Shown here: positions 52,029 to 60,276 of the stretch, in pieces
How the letters are laid out: the number at the start of each line of letters is the position of its first letter
How positions within the stretch are numbered: the stretch's first letter is position 1
Assembly (NCBI GenBank): GCA_014237465.1
Contig: JABZFM010000029.1
Location: 1-64,000 of the forward strand
Origin: Desulfobacteraceae bacterium
GTDB taxonomy: Bacteria; Desulfobacterota; Desulfobacteria; Desulfobacterales; Desulfosalsimonadaceae
Direction: 5' to 3'
Length of the DNA: 64,000 bases
The notes under the pieces: model-generated
Seen by the model: only the letters and a program-made list of their open reading frames with translations
What the model was told of the DNA's origin: nothing
Databases searched by the model: none
Made by a program: the position numbers and the translations under genes

Positions 52029-52135
52029 CGGAGGTCTTTAGACCTCCATTTGTAACTGATTTATGGAAGGCTAAAGCCTTCCACTACATGGTTATATGTA
52101 AACTCATATATATCCCGGACTTTTTGAGAAGTTAC
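52024..52135. repeat. Double-hairpin repeat, copy 2 (inverted)
   Basis: This is the reverse complement of the element at 31618-31734 with only a few differences. It contains GGAGGTCTTTAGACCTCC and GGAAGGCTAAAGCCTTCC hairpins. It begins inside the stop codon of the 50820 gene and ends with GAGAAGTTAC. It therefore forms the 3' boundary of that transcript unit or a processing hairpin between thiolase B and the ligase gene. Confidence 0.85.
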
Positions 52136-52205
52136 GAAGTTCCCTGATAAGGTATTTAATAATCTAAATTTACTGATTAAAGATATAAAAAATGAGGAGG
52201 CTGAA

Positions 52206-54002
52206 ATGAATTTAGGCAAATACATTGATGATGCCGTCAAAAAATTCAAAGATCTACCGTATATGCAGTTTTACGACAAAACATATACATATGGAGACAT
52301 TGACAAACAAATCAACATCCTTGCCAATGCGTTAAAAAAACAAGGCTTTAAAAAAGGTGATTTCATCCACGTATGGGTTCAGAACAGTCCGGAAACACTG
52401 ATCACCTATTATGCCATCATTAAAATCGGCGCGGTGGCGGGTCCCATCAACGGCTGGTGGAAAGCATCGGAAGTGGAGTACCTGTTAAACGATTCCAAAG
52501 GGTGCGGTCTGATTGTGGAAGACCAGTACCTGCCCATTTTTAATGAAATAAAAGACAAATGCCCGAACCTGAAAAAAATAATCGAAGTCAGTGAAAAACC
52601 CTCAGACGGACATATTTCTCTGGCCGATCTTTTGGCAGAAGGCGATGACACGCCGGTTGTGAGTGATGCTGCCCCTGAAGATATTGCCTTTATCTTTTAT
52701 ACTTCCGGCACCACCGGAAATCCAAAAGGCGTATTGTTGTCCAACAAAAATGTTGTTGCCGATGCCAATGGAATCAATGCAGCGCTCGGTAAAGATGAAA
52801 ACAATAAAAATTTCCTCTGCTTCCTGCCGCTGTTTCATGTAAATGCCATGCTGACATGCACGTCATCCATGGAAAAAGGACACCAGATCGTTCTTCGAAA
52901 AGCATTTTCCGCCGGCGAATTCTGGGAAGTGGTGGAAAAATTCAAAATCAATTTCTGGTCCGCGGTACCGGCCGTTTACCAGATCCTTCTGTCAGATCCC
53001 TCCAGCCAGAAATACGACTTAAGCTCCCTTGAATTCGGGATTTGCGGGGCGGCCCCTCTAACCAAAGAAACCATGAACAGTTTCCAGGATACATTCGGCA
53101 TACCCATTGTGGAAGGATATGGCCTGACCGAAGGAACCTGTGTGAGCACCATCAACCCCAGAGACGGTGTCCGCAAGATCGGGTCCATCGGTCTTGCACT
53201 GCCCGGCCAGGAAGTAAAAATCTTTGATGAACAGGGCAACGAACAGCCACCCAATGAACGCGGAGAAATTGTAATCAAGGGCGACAATGTCATGGTCGGC
53301 TACTTCAACAAACCCGAGGAAACCGCAAAAACAATCATCAACGGTTACCTGCATACCGGGGATATAGGCATTAAAGATGAAGACGGCTATATCTTCATTG
53401 TCGACCGGATGAAAGACATGATTATCCGCGGCGGCGAAAATATCTATCCCAAGGAAATCGACAACCTGCTTGCCGGACATCCCAAAATCAGCGAAGCCGC
53501 CACGGTGGGCGTTCCCGACAAGACCATGGGCGAAGAGATTAAAGTTTTTGTGGTGGCTGAAGACGATTCCCTGACGGAAGAGGAAGTCATTGAATACTGC
53601 AAAGAACATCTTGCCGGATTCAAAGTCCCAAAATACGTTGAACTTCTGGAAGAAGATTTCCCCAGAAGCCCCATCGGCAAAGTATTGAAAAAAACCCTTC
53701 GTGAATGGGGATTAAAAGGCGGTCCCAAAAGCAAAAGCACGGAAGTCACCGTGGCCGATATTTTCGGCACCATGGAATCCCGGGTAATACCGGAAGGGGT
53801 TGCGGGGATTACGGCCAATTACGGATATATTATCACCGGGACCGGGGGCGGCGAGTACACCGTCTGTGTTGCAAATGATACGGTCCAGGTCAAAGAAGGC
53901 ATCCATGATCCCAATGTCACCACCACCTGTTCCGCCAAAGACTGGATCGCCATCACCCTGGGCAAACTAGACGGCATGACCGCGTTTACAGCCGGACCGT
54001 GA
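52206..54002 (+). CDS. Acyl-CoA ligase fused to the front of an SCP2-like domain
   Basis: The 598-residue protein has a full AMP-forming ligase (residues 1-510): P-loop FYTSGTTGNPKGVLLSN, EGYGLTEGTC, YLHTGDIGIKDEDGYIFIVDR and SPIGKVLKKTLREWG with the catalytic Lys. It is followed by about 80 residues of an SCP2-like domain (VTVADIFGTMESRVIPEG, IAITLGKLDGMTAFTAG). The frame then stops at TGA 54000-54002, cutting the SCP2 domain. The remainder continues in the next gene, which overlaps by GTGA and repeats the last 36 codons. The ligase should activate a fatty or aryl acid. The truncation appears to come from a partial duplication at 53889-54112. Confidence 0.88.
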   Translation: MNLGKYIDDAVKKFKDLPYMQFYDKTYTYGDIDKQINILANALKKQGFKKGDFIHVWVQNSPETLITYYAIIKIGAVAGPINGWWKASEVEYLLNDSKGCGLIVEDQYLPIFNEIKDKCPNLKKIIEVSEKPSDGHISLADLLAEGDDTPVVSDAAPEDIAFIFYTSGTTGNPKGVLLSNKNVVADANGINAALGKDENNKNFLCFLPLFHVNAMLTCTSSMEKGHQIVLRKAFSAGEFWEVVEKFKINFWSAVPAVYQILLSDPSSQKYDLSSLEFGICGAAPLTKETMNSFQDTFGIPIVEGYGLTEGTCVSTINPRDGVRKIGSIGLALPGQEVKIFDEQGNEQPPNERGEIVIKGDNVMVGYFNKPEETAKTIINGYLHTGDIGIKDEDGYIFIVDRMKDMIIRGGENIYPKEIDNLLAGHPKISEAATVGVPDKTMGEEIKVFVVAEDDSLTEEEVIEYCKEHLAGFKVPKYVELLEEDFPRSPIGKVLKKTLREWGLKGGPKSKSTEVTVADIFGTMESRVIPEGVAGITANYGYIITGTGGGEYTVCVANDTVQVKEGIHDPNVTTTCSAKDWIAITLGKLDGMTAFTAGP

Positions 54003-54112
54003 AAGTCAAGGAAGGCATCCATGATCCCAATGTCACCACCACCTGTTCCGCCAAAGACTGGATCGCCATCACCCTGGGTAAGCTCGACGGCATGACCGCG
54101 TTTACAGCCGGA
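53889..54112 (+). repeat. Partial tandem duplication inside a ligase-SCP2-DUF35 gene
   Basis: A 108-bp segment (53889-53996) is repeated at 54005-54112, offset 116 bp. The offset is not a multiple of three, so the frame shifts. The copies differ at about four positions, all third bases (AAA/AAG, GGC/GGT, AAA/AAG, CTA/CTC), leaving the peptide identical. CCGTGAAA lies between the copies and supplies both the TGA of the upstream frame and the GTG of the downstream one. Either recombination between paralogues or an assembly collapse of two haplotypes could produce this. Confidence 0.9.
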
Positions 54113-54667
54113 AAACTCAAAGTGGAAGGCGACCTCGGCCTGCTCACCAAAGCCACCCAGTTTTTCAAAAAATATACGCCGCCGGCCGGAGATGATCAGG
54201 TTGAAGAGGGAGAAGAGTTAATTGTAAAAAAACAAATTCTTTCCATCCCTCAAAGATTCGCCACCGGACCGGTGATGGGAAAATTTCTCAACTCGTTTAA
54301 AGAGAAAAAAATAATGGCAAACAAATGCCCTGAATGCGGGCGTCTCCAGCTTCCCCCGAGAGAAATTTGCGCCGAATGTGTGGTACGGGCAACAGACTGG
54401 GTTGAAGTCGGACCCGAAGGTGTGATCACCATCATGGATGTCACTTATTATGCCAGCCCGGACCCGCTGACCGGGGAAAGCCGGGAAACCCCCTATATAT
54501 CTGCGCACTTTCTCCTGGACGGATGCAAGGGCCACGAAACCCTCTGGCACGAGTTAAACCCCGAGGACCGAGACCGCGCCAAAAAAGGGGATCGGGTAAA
54601 GCCGGTCTGGAATGAAAACAGAATCGGCGCCGTCACAGACATTAAATATTTTGAACTTATCGATTGA
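53999..54667 (+). CDS. SCP2 remainder plus DUF35 zinc-ribbon/OB-fold protein, set 1
   Basis: The 222-residue product from GTG 53999 repeats IAITLGKLDGMTAFTAG and completes the SCP2 domain. It continues through a linker (QRFATGPVMGKFLNSFKEKK) into a DUF35 module: zinc ribbon CPECGRLQLPPREICAEC (about residues 101-118) and OB fold ending WNENRIGAVTDIKYFELID. The intact paralogue at 61480 shows that SCP2 and DUF35 form one polypeptide. Here the gene was probably fused to the upstream ligase and then split. GTGA overlap with the ligase stop permits coupled re-initiation. DUF35 proteins partner thiolase-fold enzymes. Confidence 0.85.
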   Translation: MKVKEGIHDPNVTTTCSAKDWIAITLGKLDGMTAFTAGKLKVEGDLGLLTKATQFFKKYTPPAGDDQVEEGEELIVKKQILSIPQRFATGPVMGKFLNSFKEKKIMANKCPECGRLQLPPREICAECVVRATDWVEVGPEGVITIMDVTYYASPDPLTGESRETPYISAHFLLDGCKGHETLWHELNPEDRDRAKKGDRVKPVWNENRIGAVTDIKYFELID

Positions 54668-54707
54668 TCGCAATGATGACGAAAATCGTAACTATTAGGA
54701 GACAATT

Positions 54708-55604
54708 ATGAGCACAGCAACAAATGATTGTTTTATCGTAGATGGAAAGCTGGCCCTGCCCTATCAGTATTTTGCCGGACACACCGGAAGCCGGTTTATT
54801 ATCAGCATTCGTGATGAAAAAAAAATCAGGGGCTTGAAATGCGAAAAATGCGGCAAAGTGTTTGTTCCGCCCCGGTCCACCTGTGAACGCTGCTTTGAAG
54901 ATATATCTGAAAACTGGGTGGATGTAAAAAACACCGGAACCGTTACCGGTTTTACAATCATCCGCTACAAAGAACCGCATCAGCCGTTTGACCCGCCGTA
55001 TATTCTTGCACTGATTAAACTTGACGGCGCGGACACACCGCTTGCGCATATTGTTAAAGGTGTCGCTTTGAGCAAAATGAAAACCGGAATTAAAGTTAAA
55101 GCGGTTTTTGCCAAAAAAACAACCGGGAGCATTATGGATATCGACCATTTCCGTTTTGTGGAAAAGGTCAAGTTTGAAATGGGCTACTCCTATGATGAAC
55201 TGGAAATCGGTATGTCCGCATCATTTTCCAAGACCATCTCTGAAAGCGATGTCTACCTGTTCGCCGGAATTTCAGGGGACTTCAATCCCATGCACTTAAA
55301 TGAAGAGTTTGCAAAAATGACGCCTTTCGGTACTCGTATCGCCCATGGTGCCCTGCCCCAGAGCCTGATTGCGCCGGTGCTCGGAATGAAACTCCCGGGC
55401 CTGGGTACGGTTATTCCGGAAATAACGGTTCAGTTCAGAAGACCGACATATTTTGGTGACACCATCACCGCAATCGGTGAAGTGGTGGAAAAAATCGAAA
55501 AACGGCGATGGGTTCGCATGGAACTGCGATGGACCAACCAGAATGATGAGCTGGTGGCGAAGGGGAGTTGCCTGGCGATACCTCCCGCCCCCTTCAACAA
55601 ATAA
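54708..55604 (+). CDS. DUF35-MaoC fusion (zinc ribbon/OB fold plus R-hydratase)
   Basis: The 298-residue protein has an N-terminal DUF35 part with zinc ribbon CEKCGKVFVPPRSTCERC (about residues 45-62) and OB strands (GTVTGFTIIRYKEP), and a C-terminal MaoC-like hydratase with the signature AGISGDFNPMHLNEEFAK (about residues 185-202). This is the same pair of domains as ChsH2 of mycobacterial steroid catabolism but in reverse order. ChsH2 with ChsH1 hydrates the enoyl-CoA and, through DUF35, docks the Ltp2 aldolase. By analogy this protein should hydrate an enoyl-CoA and pass the product to the thiolase-fold pair. Confidence 0.9.
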   Translation: MSTATNDCFIVDGKLALPYQYFAGHTGSRFIISIRDEKKIRGLKCEKCGKVFVPPRSTCERCFEDISENWVDVKNTGTVTGFTIIRYKEPHQPFDPPYILALIKLDGADTPLAHIVKGVALSKMKTGIKVKAVFAKKTTGSIMDIDHFRFVEKVKFEMGYSYDELEIGMSASFSKTISESDVYLFAGISGDFNPMHLNEEFAKMTPFGTRIAHGALPQSLIAPVLGMKLPGLGTVIPEITVQFRRPTYFGDTITAIGEVVEKIEKRRWVRMELRWTNQNDELVAKGSCLAIPPAPFNK

Positions 55605-55727
55605 CCGGCTTCGTAAAACGTCCAAATTCTTTGTTGCGTTTCATCTCAAGTCAATCAACGTACGACCTGTACGCCTCAATCCTTGAGATGAAACGCGCCT
55701 CGAATTTAAAGCGTTTTTCTTTGCCGG
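55605..55727. repeat. Dispersed palindromic repeat with GTAC core, copy 2
   Basis: CCGGCTTCGTAAAACG and CGTTTTTCTTTGCCGG are the ends. The core TCAACGTAC-N5-GTACGCCTC is at 55655-55677. It starts at the base after the stop codon of the DUF35-MaoC gene. Confidence 0.8.
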
Positions 55728-55807
55728 TGGCTATAATCCATGGATCGTTTAAGACAAAATTTTCAATATCTATTTTTTTCGTAACAACAATTTTAATGGC
55801 AAAATAA

Positions 55808-55914
55808 AAGGTCTCAAGTTCAAGGCGCACGAGTTCTTTGGAGTGAGGCGTACTTTATGTACGTTGATCGACAAAGAACGAGTGCAACACAGAAGTTGGG
55901 CCTTTTAGGAAGCC
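55808..55914. repeat. Dispersed palindromic repeat with GTAC core, copy 3 (inverted)
   Basis: The core appears as GAGGCGTAC-N5-GTACGTTGA (55845-55867), the reverse complement of copies 1 and 2, within a symmetric surround (AAAGGTCTCAAGTTC and GGGCCTTT). It ends shortly before the acyl-CoA dehydrogenase at 55930. With copy 2 it fills the 325-bp gap. Confidence 0.7.
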
Positions 55915-55929
55915 AGTGGGGCCAACACT

Positions 55930-57093
55930 ATGACTTTTGAATTCAAAACCGAGTCCACATATCAGGAATATTTCACCAAAACCCATGATATGGTCCGTAA
56001 GTCTGTTCGGGAATTTATTAAAAAAGAAGTGCTTCCATTTATCGACGAATGGGAGGAAGCCGGAGAATTTCCGAAAGACATGTATAAAAAAGCCGGGGAT
56101 GTCGGTATCCTGGGTATCGGATTCCCGGAAGAATACGGCGGCACGCCGGGCGATGTGTTTTTCGGGGTTGCCGCCAGTGAAGAATTAATGAGATCCACTT
56201 CCGGCGGGTTCTGCGCCGGTATCGGGTCATTAAATATTGCCCTCCCGCCGATCCTGAGTCTGGGCTCTGAGGAACTGAAACAAAAATTTATCCCACCGGT
56301 ACTTGCCGGTGATAAAATAGCGGCCCTTGCCATCACCGAACCGGGTGGCGGGTCTGATGTGGCAAGCCTTAAGACAACAGCCGTTAAAGACGGAGATCAT
56401 TATATCGTCAACGGGAGTAAAACCTTTATCACCAGCGGATGCCGCGCCGACCAGGTCACCTGCGCGGTCCGTACCGGGGGTGAAGGCGCCCACGGTATCA
56501 GCATGATCGTTATTGAAAAAGACACGCCCGGTTTTTCAGTTTCCAAAAAACTGAAGAAAACCGGCTGGTGGGCATCGGACACCGCGGAACTCTTTTTCGA
56601 CAATTGCCGGGTGCCGGCTGAAAACCTCATTGGAGAAGAAAACCAGGGCTTTTATGCCATTATGATCAATTTTCAGCAGGAACGGCTGGCACTTGCCGTT
56701 ATGGCCAATATGACTGCAAAAATGGCGCTTGAAGAGGCCATCAAATATTCAAATCAGCGGGAAGCCTTCGGCAAACCATTAACCGGTTTCCAGGTGACCC
56801 GTCACAAGCTGGCGGATATGGCAACACTCGTGGAAGCCAGCACGGAATTCACGTACCGGGTGGCGGCAAAAATCGGCGCCGGAGTAGATCAAATCAAGGA
56901 AGTCTCCATGGCGAAAAATTTTGCCTGCAGTATGAGTGACAAGGTGACCTATGACGCAGTCCAGCTTTTCGGCGGCTATGGCTACATGCGGGAATACGTT
57001 GTGGAACGACTGTATCGGGACAACCGCATCCTGTCCATCGGCGGCGGCACCACTGAAATCATGAAAGAAATCATATCAAAAACGATGATGTAG
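55930..57093 (+). CDS. Acyl-CoA dehydrogenase (long-chain/IVD-like)
   Basis: The 387-residue flavoenzyme has MVRKSVREFIKKEVLPFIDEWE, PEEYGGTPGDVF, ALAITEPGGGSDVASLKTTA (FAD signature), FITSGCRADQVTCAVRTGG, NQREAFGKPLTGFQVTRHK and LFGGYGYMREYVVERLYRD. The catalytic base Glu is kept at the LCAD/IVD position (QQERLALA, about residue 251), while the MCAD position is Gly (GGGTTEI). It should desaturate an acyl-CoA using ETF. It sits between the first thiolase set and the second ligase. Confidence 0.93.
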   Translation: MTFEFKTESTYQEYFTKTHDMVRKSVREFIKKEVLPFIDEWEEAGEFPKDMYKKAGDVGILGIGFPEEYGGTPGDVFFGVAASEELMRSTSGGFCAGIGSLNIALPPILSLGSEELKQKFIPPVLAGDKIAALAITEPGGGSDVASLKTTAVKDGDHYIVNGSKTFITSGCRADQVTCAVRTGGEGAHGISMIVIEKDTPGFSVSKKLKKTGWWASDTAELFFDNCRVPAENLIGEENQGFYAIMINFQQERLALAVMANMTAKMALEEAIKYSNQREAFGKPLTGFQVTRHKLADMATLVEASTEFTYRVAAKIGAGVDQIKEVSMAKNFACSMSDKVTYDAVQLFGGYGYMREYVVERLYRDNRILSIGGGTTEIMKEIISKTMM

Positions 57094-57240
57094 TTATCAG
57101 GTTGAAGGTAGAAGGCTGAAGTGAGAAAAGCAAGGAATTATCGATCTACTTTGGCTCAATAAAAGAATTTTCACTTGCGCATAAAAATCATTTGGACATA
57201 AGAACTGCATTTAACAAAATGATAGTGACAAGGGGCGATA

Positions 57241-59034
57241 ATGGAACAAACAATTAATGAAGTCTTTAAAAATCGCACGGAAAAATATAAGGGCCGGCTG
57301 GCTGTTGAGAAAAAATTAAACGGTAAATGGGAAAAGGTGACCTGGCGCAAATATTATGAGCACGCCCGGTCCGTCGGCCTTGGCCTCTATTCACTGGGAA
57401 TCAAAAAAGGGGACATGGTTTCTATCCTTTCTGAAAACCGCCTGGAATGGATTTTTACCGATATGGGCACTCTGGGCCTCGGCGCTGTTGTGGTACCGAT
57501 CTATACCACCCTGACAGCCGAAGAAGTAAAATACATTATTGAAAATTCCGAATCAAAAATCCTGTTTGTTGAAAACAACATGCAGCTGGAAAAGGCACTC
57601 TCTTTCATCGATGAAATTGAATCCCTCGAGAAAATAGTTGTTTTTAACAAAAATGATGCCAAAAACAGCCATCCGGCAGTCATCAGTTTTGACGAACTCA
57701 TTTCCATGGGAAAAGAAAACATCGAAAAACCGGCATTATTTGAAACACTTGCTTCTGAAGTTATTCCTGAAGACCTTGCCACCATTGTTTACACATCCGG
57801 AACAACCGGGGTTCCCAAGGGCGCCATGATCACCCATAAAAATATCATGGCGGTCATTTACTCGCTGGACAGCATTGAGCCCAAATTTGCCTATGATACG
57901 GACCAGACTGTGCCGCTGCTCCCGTTAAGCCATGTATTCGAACGCGTTGCCGGCCATTTCTACGGTATGTATGTGGGGTTGACCGCCTCCTATGCGGAAA
58001 GCATCGACACCTTTGTTGTGGATGTCAAAGAAAAATGTCCGACGGTTGTTCTGGCGGTTCCCAGGGTATGTGAAAAAGTGTATCAGAGAATTCTTGGACA
58101 AGTCGAAGAACAGGATGAATGGAAGCAGAAAATGTTTCACTGGGGATATAAAATCGGACTTGAAATCAGTGAATTAAGAGAAAAGAAAAAACCGATTCCA
58201 CTGGTCCTTGGGCTTAAATACAAGCTGGCGTATACTCTTATCTTTAAGAAACTCGCGGACGCCCTCGGCGGTCGTGTCCGCTGGATGACCGCTTCCGGTG
58301 CACCGACCTCAAGAGATATTGTTCTCTTTTTCAATGCATCCGGCATCACCGTCATTGAAGGATACGGTATGACAGAATGCTGCGCGCCGGCCACCATGAG
58401 CAACCTGTCTGACTACAAAATCGGGACCGTGGGAAAACCCCTTCCCAATGTGGGTATCAAAATTGCCGATGACGGCGAAATCCTGATCAAAGGCGATAAC
58501 GTGTTTGCCGGATACTGGAAAATGGAAAAAGAAACCCAAAATGCATTTACCGATGACGGCTATTTAATGAGCGGGGATATCGGCCAATTTGACGAAGACG
58601 GTTTCCTGATGATCACGGACCGTAAAAAAGACCTGATTATCACCTCCGGCGGAAAAAATATCGCCCCCCAGAAAATCGAGGGGATATTCAAATTCGACCC
58701 CCTGTTTACCCAGTTTATTGTGGTGGGTGAACGTAAAAAATTCTTAAGCGCCATGGTCAATATCAACCTGGAACAGGCGGAACGGATTGCAAAACAGCAG
58801 AATATAACATTTACCAAACCGGAAGACCTGCTGGACAATAAAGATTTTTTAAAAATCGTGGACGAACATGTGGCGGAGAAAAACAAACAGCTGGCCCGGT
58901 ATGAAACCATTAAAAAATACCGGATCATAAAAAATGAATTCTCCCAGGAAGGCGGCGAACTGACACCGTCTTTAAAAATGAAGCGCAATGTTATTTACGA
59001 CAAATACACGGATCTTATTGATACGATGTATTAG
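57241..59034 (+). CDS. Long-chain-type acyl-CoA synthetase (FadD15-like)
   Basis: The 597-residue ANL enzyme has IVYTSGTTGVPKGAMITHKN (P-loop, about 180-199), the VFERVAGHFYGMYVG segment typical of long-chain and very-long-chain synthetases, GYGMTECCAPATMSN, GDIGQFDEDGFLMITDRKKDLIITSGGKNIAPQKIE and a C-terminal ELTPSLKMKRNVI (catalytic Lys). It forms acyl-CoA from a free acid with ATP. Its FadD15 subgroup acts on long or bulky acids, different from the 52206 ligase. Leader 57094-57240 holds an AAGGCTGAAGTGAG motif but no clear promoter. Confidence 0.92.
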   Translation: MEQTINEVFKNRTEKYKGRLAVEKKLNGKWEKVTWRKYYEHARSVGLGLYSLGIKKGDMVSILSENRLEWIFTDMGTLGLGAVVVPIYTTLTAEEVKYIIENSESKILFVENNMQLEKALSFIDEIESLEKIVVFNKNDAKNSHPAVISFDELISMGKENIEKPALFETLASEVIPEDLATIVYTSGTTGVPKGAMITHKNIMAVIYSLDSIEPKFAYDTDQTVPLLPLSHVFERVAGHFYGMYVGLTASYAESIDTFVVDVKEKCPTVVLAVPRVCEKVYQRILGQVEEQDEWKQKMFHWGYKIGLEISELREKKKPIPLVLGLKYKLAYTLIFKKLADALGGRVRWMTASGAPTSRDIVLFFNASGITVIEGYGMTECCAPATMSNLSDYKIGTVGKPLPNVGIKIADDGEILIKGDNVFAGYWKMEKETQNAFTDDGYLMSGDIGQFDEDGFLMITDRKKDLIITSGGKNIAPQKIEGIFKFDPLFTQFIVVGERKKFLSAMVNINLEQAERIAKQQNITFTKPEDLLDNKDFLKIVDEHVAEKNKQLARYETIKKYRIIKNEFSQEGGELTPSLKMKRNVIYDKYTDLIDTMY

Positions 59035-59077
59035 GATAAACAACGCATGACGAATTAAATAAAGAAAGGAACATAAT

Positions 59078-60223
59078 ATGAGCAACAAAGTCGCAGTCTG
59101 TGCTGTTGCACAGATCAAGAACGAACCGGATATCTGGTATCAGCGGTTTCAGGGTATGCTCTTTGACTGTTTTGAATCCATTATCAAACAGACCGACGTG
59201 ACCTTTGACCTGGAAAAAGGTATCCGCAACGTGATCACCTGTTCTGATGATGTGTTCGACGCCCGGACCATATCCGATAACGGCATGACCGATGTGGTTG
59301 GTGCTCATTTCAGAGGGGAGGAGAAAACCGCCCAGGACGGGATTAACGGCCTGGGATATGCCATGGCGTCTATACTTTCAGGGCATGATGATGTAGTGCT
59401 GTTGATCGGTCACTGCAAGGAATCCCAGCCTGAAAGCCGCAACATGTGCACCAATCTGGCGTTTGACCCGTTTTTCTGCCGCCCCCTGGGCCTGGATTTC
59501 TTAAACGCCAGCGCATTTCAGGCAAGGGCATATATGGAAAAATCCGGCGTGACGGATGCGCACCTGGCAAAAATCGTTGCCCGGTCCCGTCAACTGGCAT
59601 CGAAGAATCCCTATGCCAGAAAAAATGAACCAATTTCAGAGCAGGATGTTTTAGACTCTCCGATGCTGGCCGACCCGATCCGGGAACTCCATCAGTACCC
59701 GGTCACTGACTGGGCGGTCGGCATGCTTCTCTGCTGCGAAGAACGTGCCCATGAATTTACCGACAGTCCTGTTTACCTGACCGGATTCGGAAGCTGCATG
59801 GACAGTTATTTTCTGGGGGATAAAGACCTGACTTCAAATTTTGCCTTAAAAAAAGCTGCTCAAAAAGCTTATCAAATGGCTGGGATTTCAAACCCGAAAG
59901 ACACCTTTGACCTTGCAGAGATCAATGACGCATATGCCTATCAGCTCCCCATGTGGGCGGAAGGGCTGGGGCTTGCGGATGAAGGCCAGGGCGGGAAATG
60001 GATTGAATCCAAAGCGATGGATTCACAAAATGTAAACCTTTCCGGCGGCATGTTAAACGGCAATCCGATTATGCTGGGCGGGCTTGCCCGGGCAACGGAA
60101 GCAGTTCTCCAGCTCAAAGGAGAAGCCGGCGACCGGCAGAAACAAGGTGCAAAAAAAGCGGTTGCCCATGGCACCACCGGAGCGGCCGGACAGCACCATG
60201 CAGTCATTACTCTTGAAAATTAA
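59078..60223 (+). CDS. Thiolase-fold protein A, set 2 (catalytic Cys absent)
   Basis: The 381-residue paralogue of the 49649 product shares AVCAVAQIKNE, DDVFDARTISDNGMTDVVGAH, AFDPFFCRPLGLDF, the DLAEINDAYAYQLPMWAEG block, NVNLSGGMLNGNPIMLGG and AHGTTGAAGQHHAVITL. It too has Ala at the nucleophile position (EEKTAQDGINGL) and Asn for the GHP His (NGNP). The two A proteins share the DARTISDNGMTDV block almost exactly, so they are recent or strongly constrained duplicates. AAAGGAACA SD. It lies directly ahead of protein B of set 2. Confidence 0.87.
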   Translation: MSNKVAVCAVAQIKNEPDIWYQRFQGMLFDCFESIIKQTDVTFDLEKGIRNVITCSDDVFDARTISDNGMTDVVGAHFRGEEKTAQDGINGLGYAMASILSGHDDVVLLIGHCKESQPESRNMCTNLAFDPFFCRPLGLDFLNASAFQARAYMEKSGVTDAHLAKIVARSRQLASKNPYARKNEPISEQDVLDSPMLADPIRELHQYPVTDWAVGMLLCCEERAHEFTDSPVYLTGFGSCMDSYFLGDKDLTSNFALKKAAQKAYQMAGISNPKDTFDLAEINDAYAYQLPMWAEGLGLADEGQGGKWIESKAMDSQNVNLSGGMLNGNPIMLGGLARATEAVLQLKGEAGDRQKQGAKKAVAHGTTGAAGQHHAVITLEN

Positions 60224-60224
60224 T

Positions 60225-60240
60225 GGCTTCGTAAAAAGTT
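60225..60240. repeat. Solitary half of the dispersed GTAC-core repeat
   Basis: GGCTTCGTAAAAAGTT matches the end of the repeat family at 34006, 55605 and 55808. No partner end or core follows, so it is a decayed or truncated copy between thiolase-fold genes A and B of set 2. Confidence 0.55.
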
Positions 60241-60276
60241 CAATTTCTGAATAGTCTAAATTAAGAGGTAAATATT

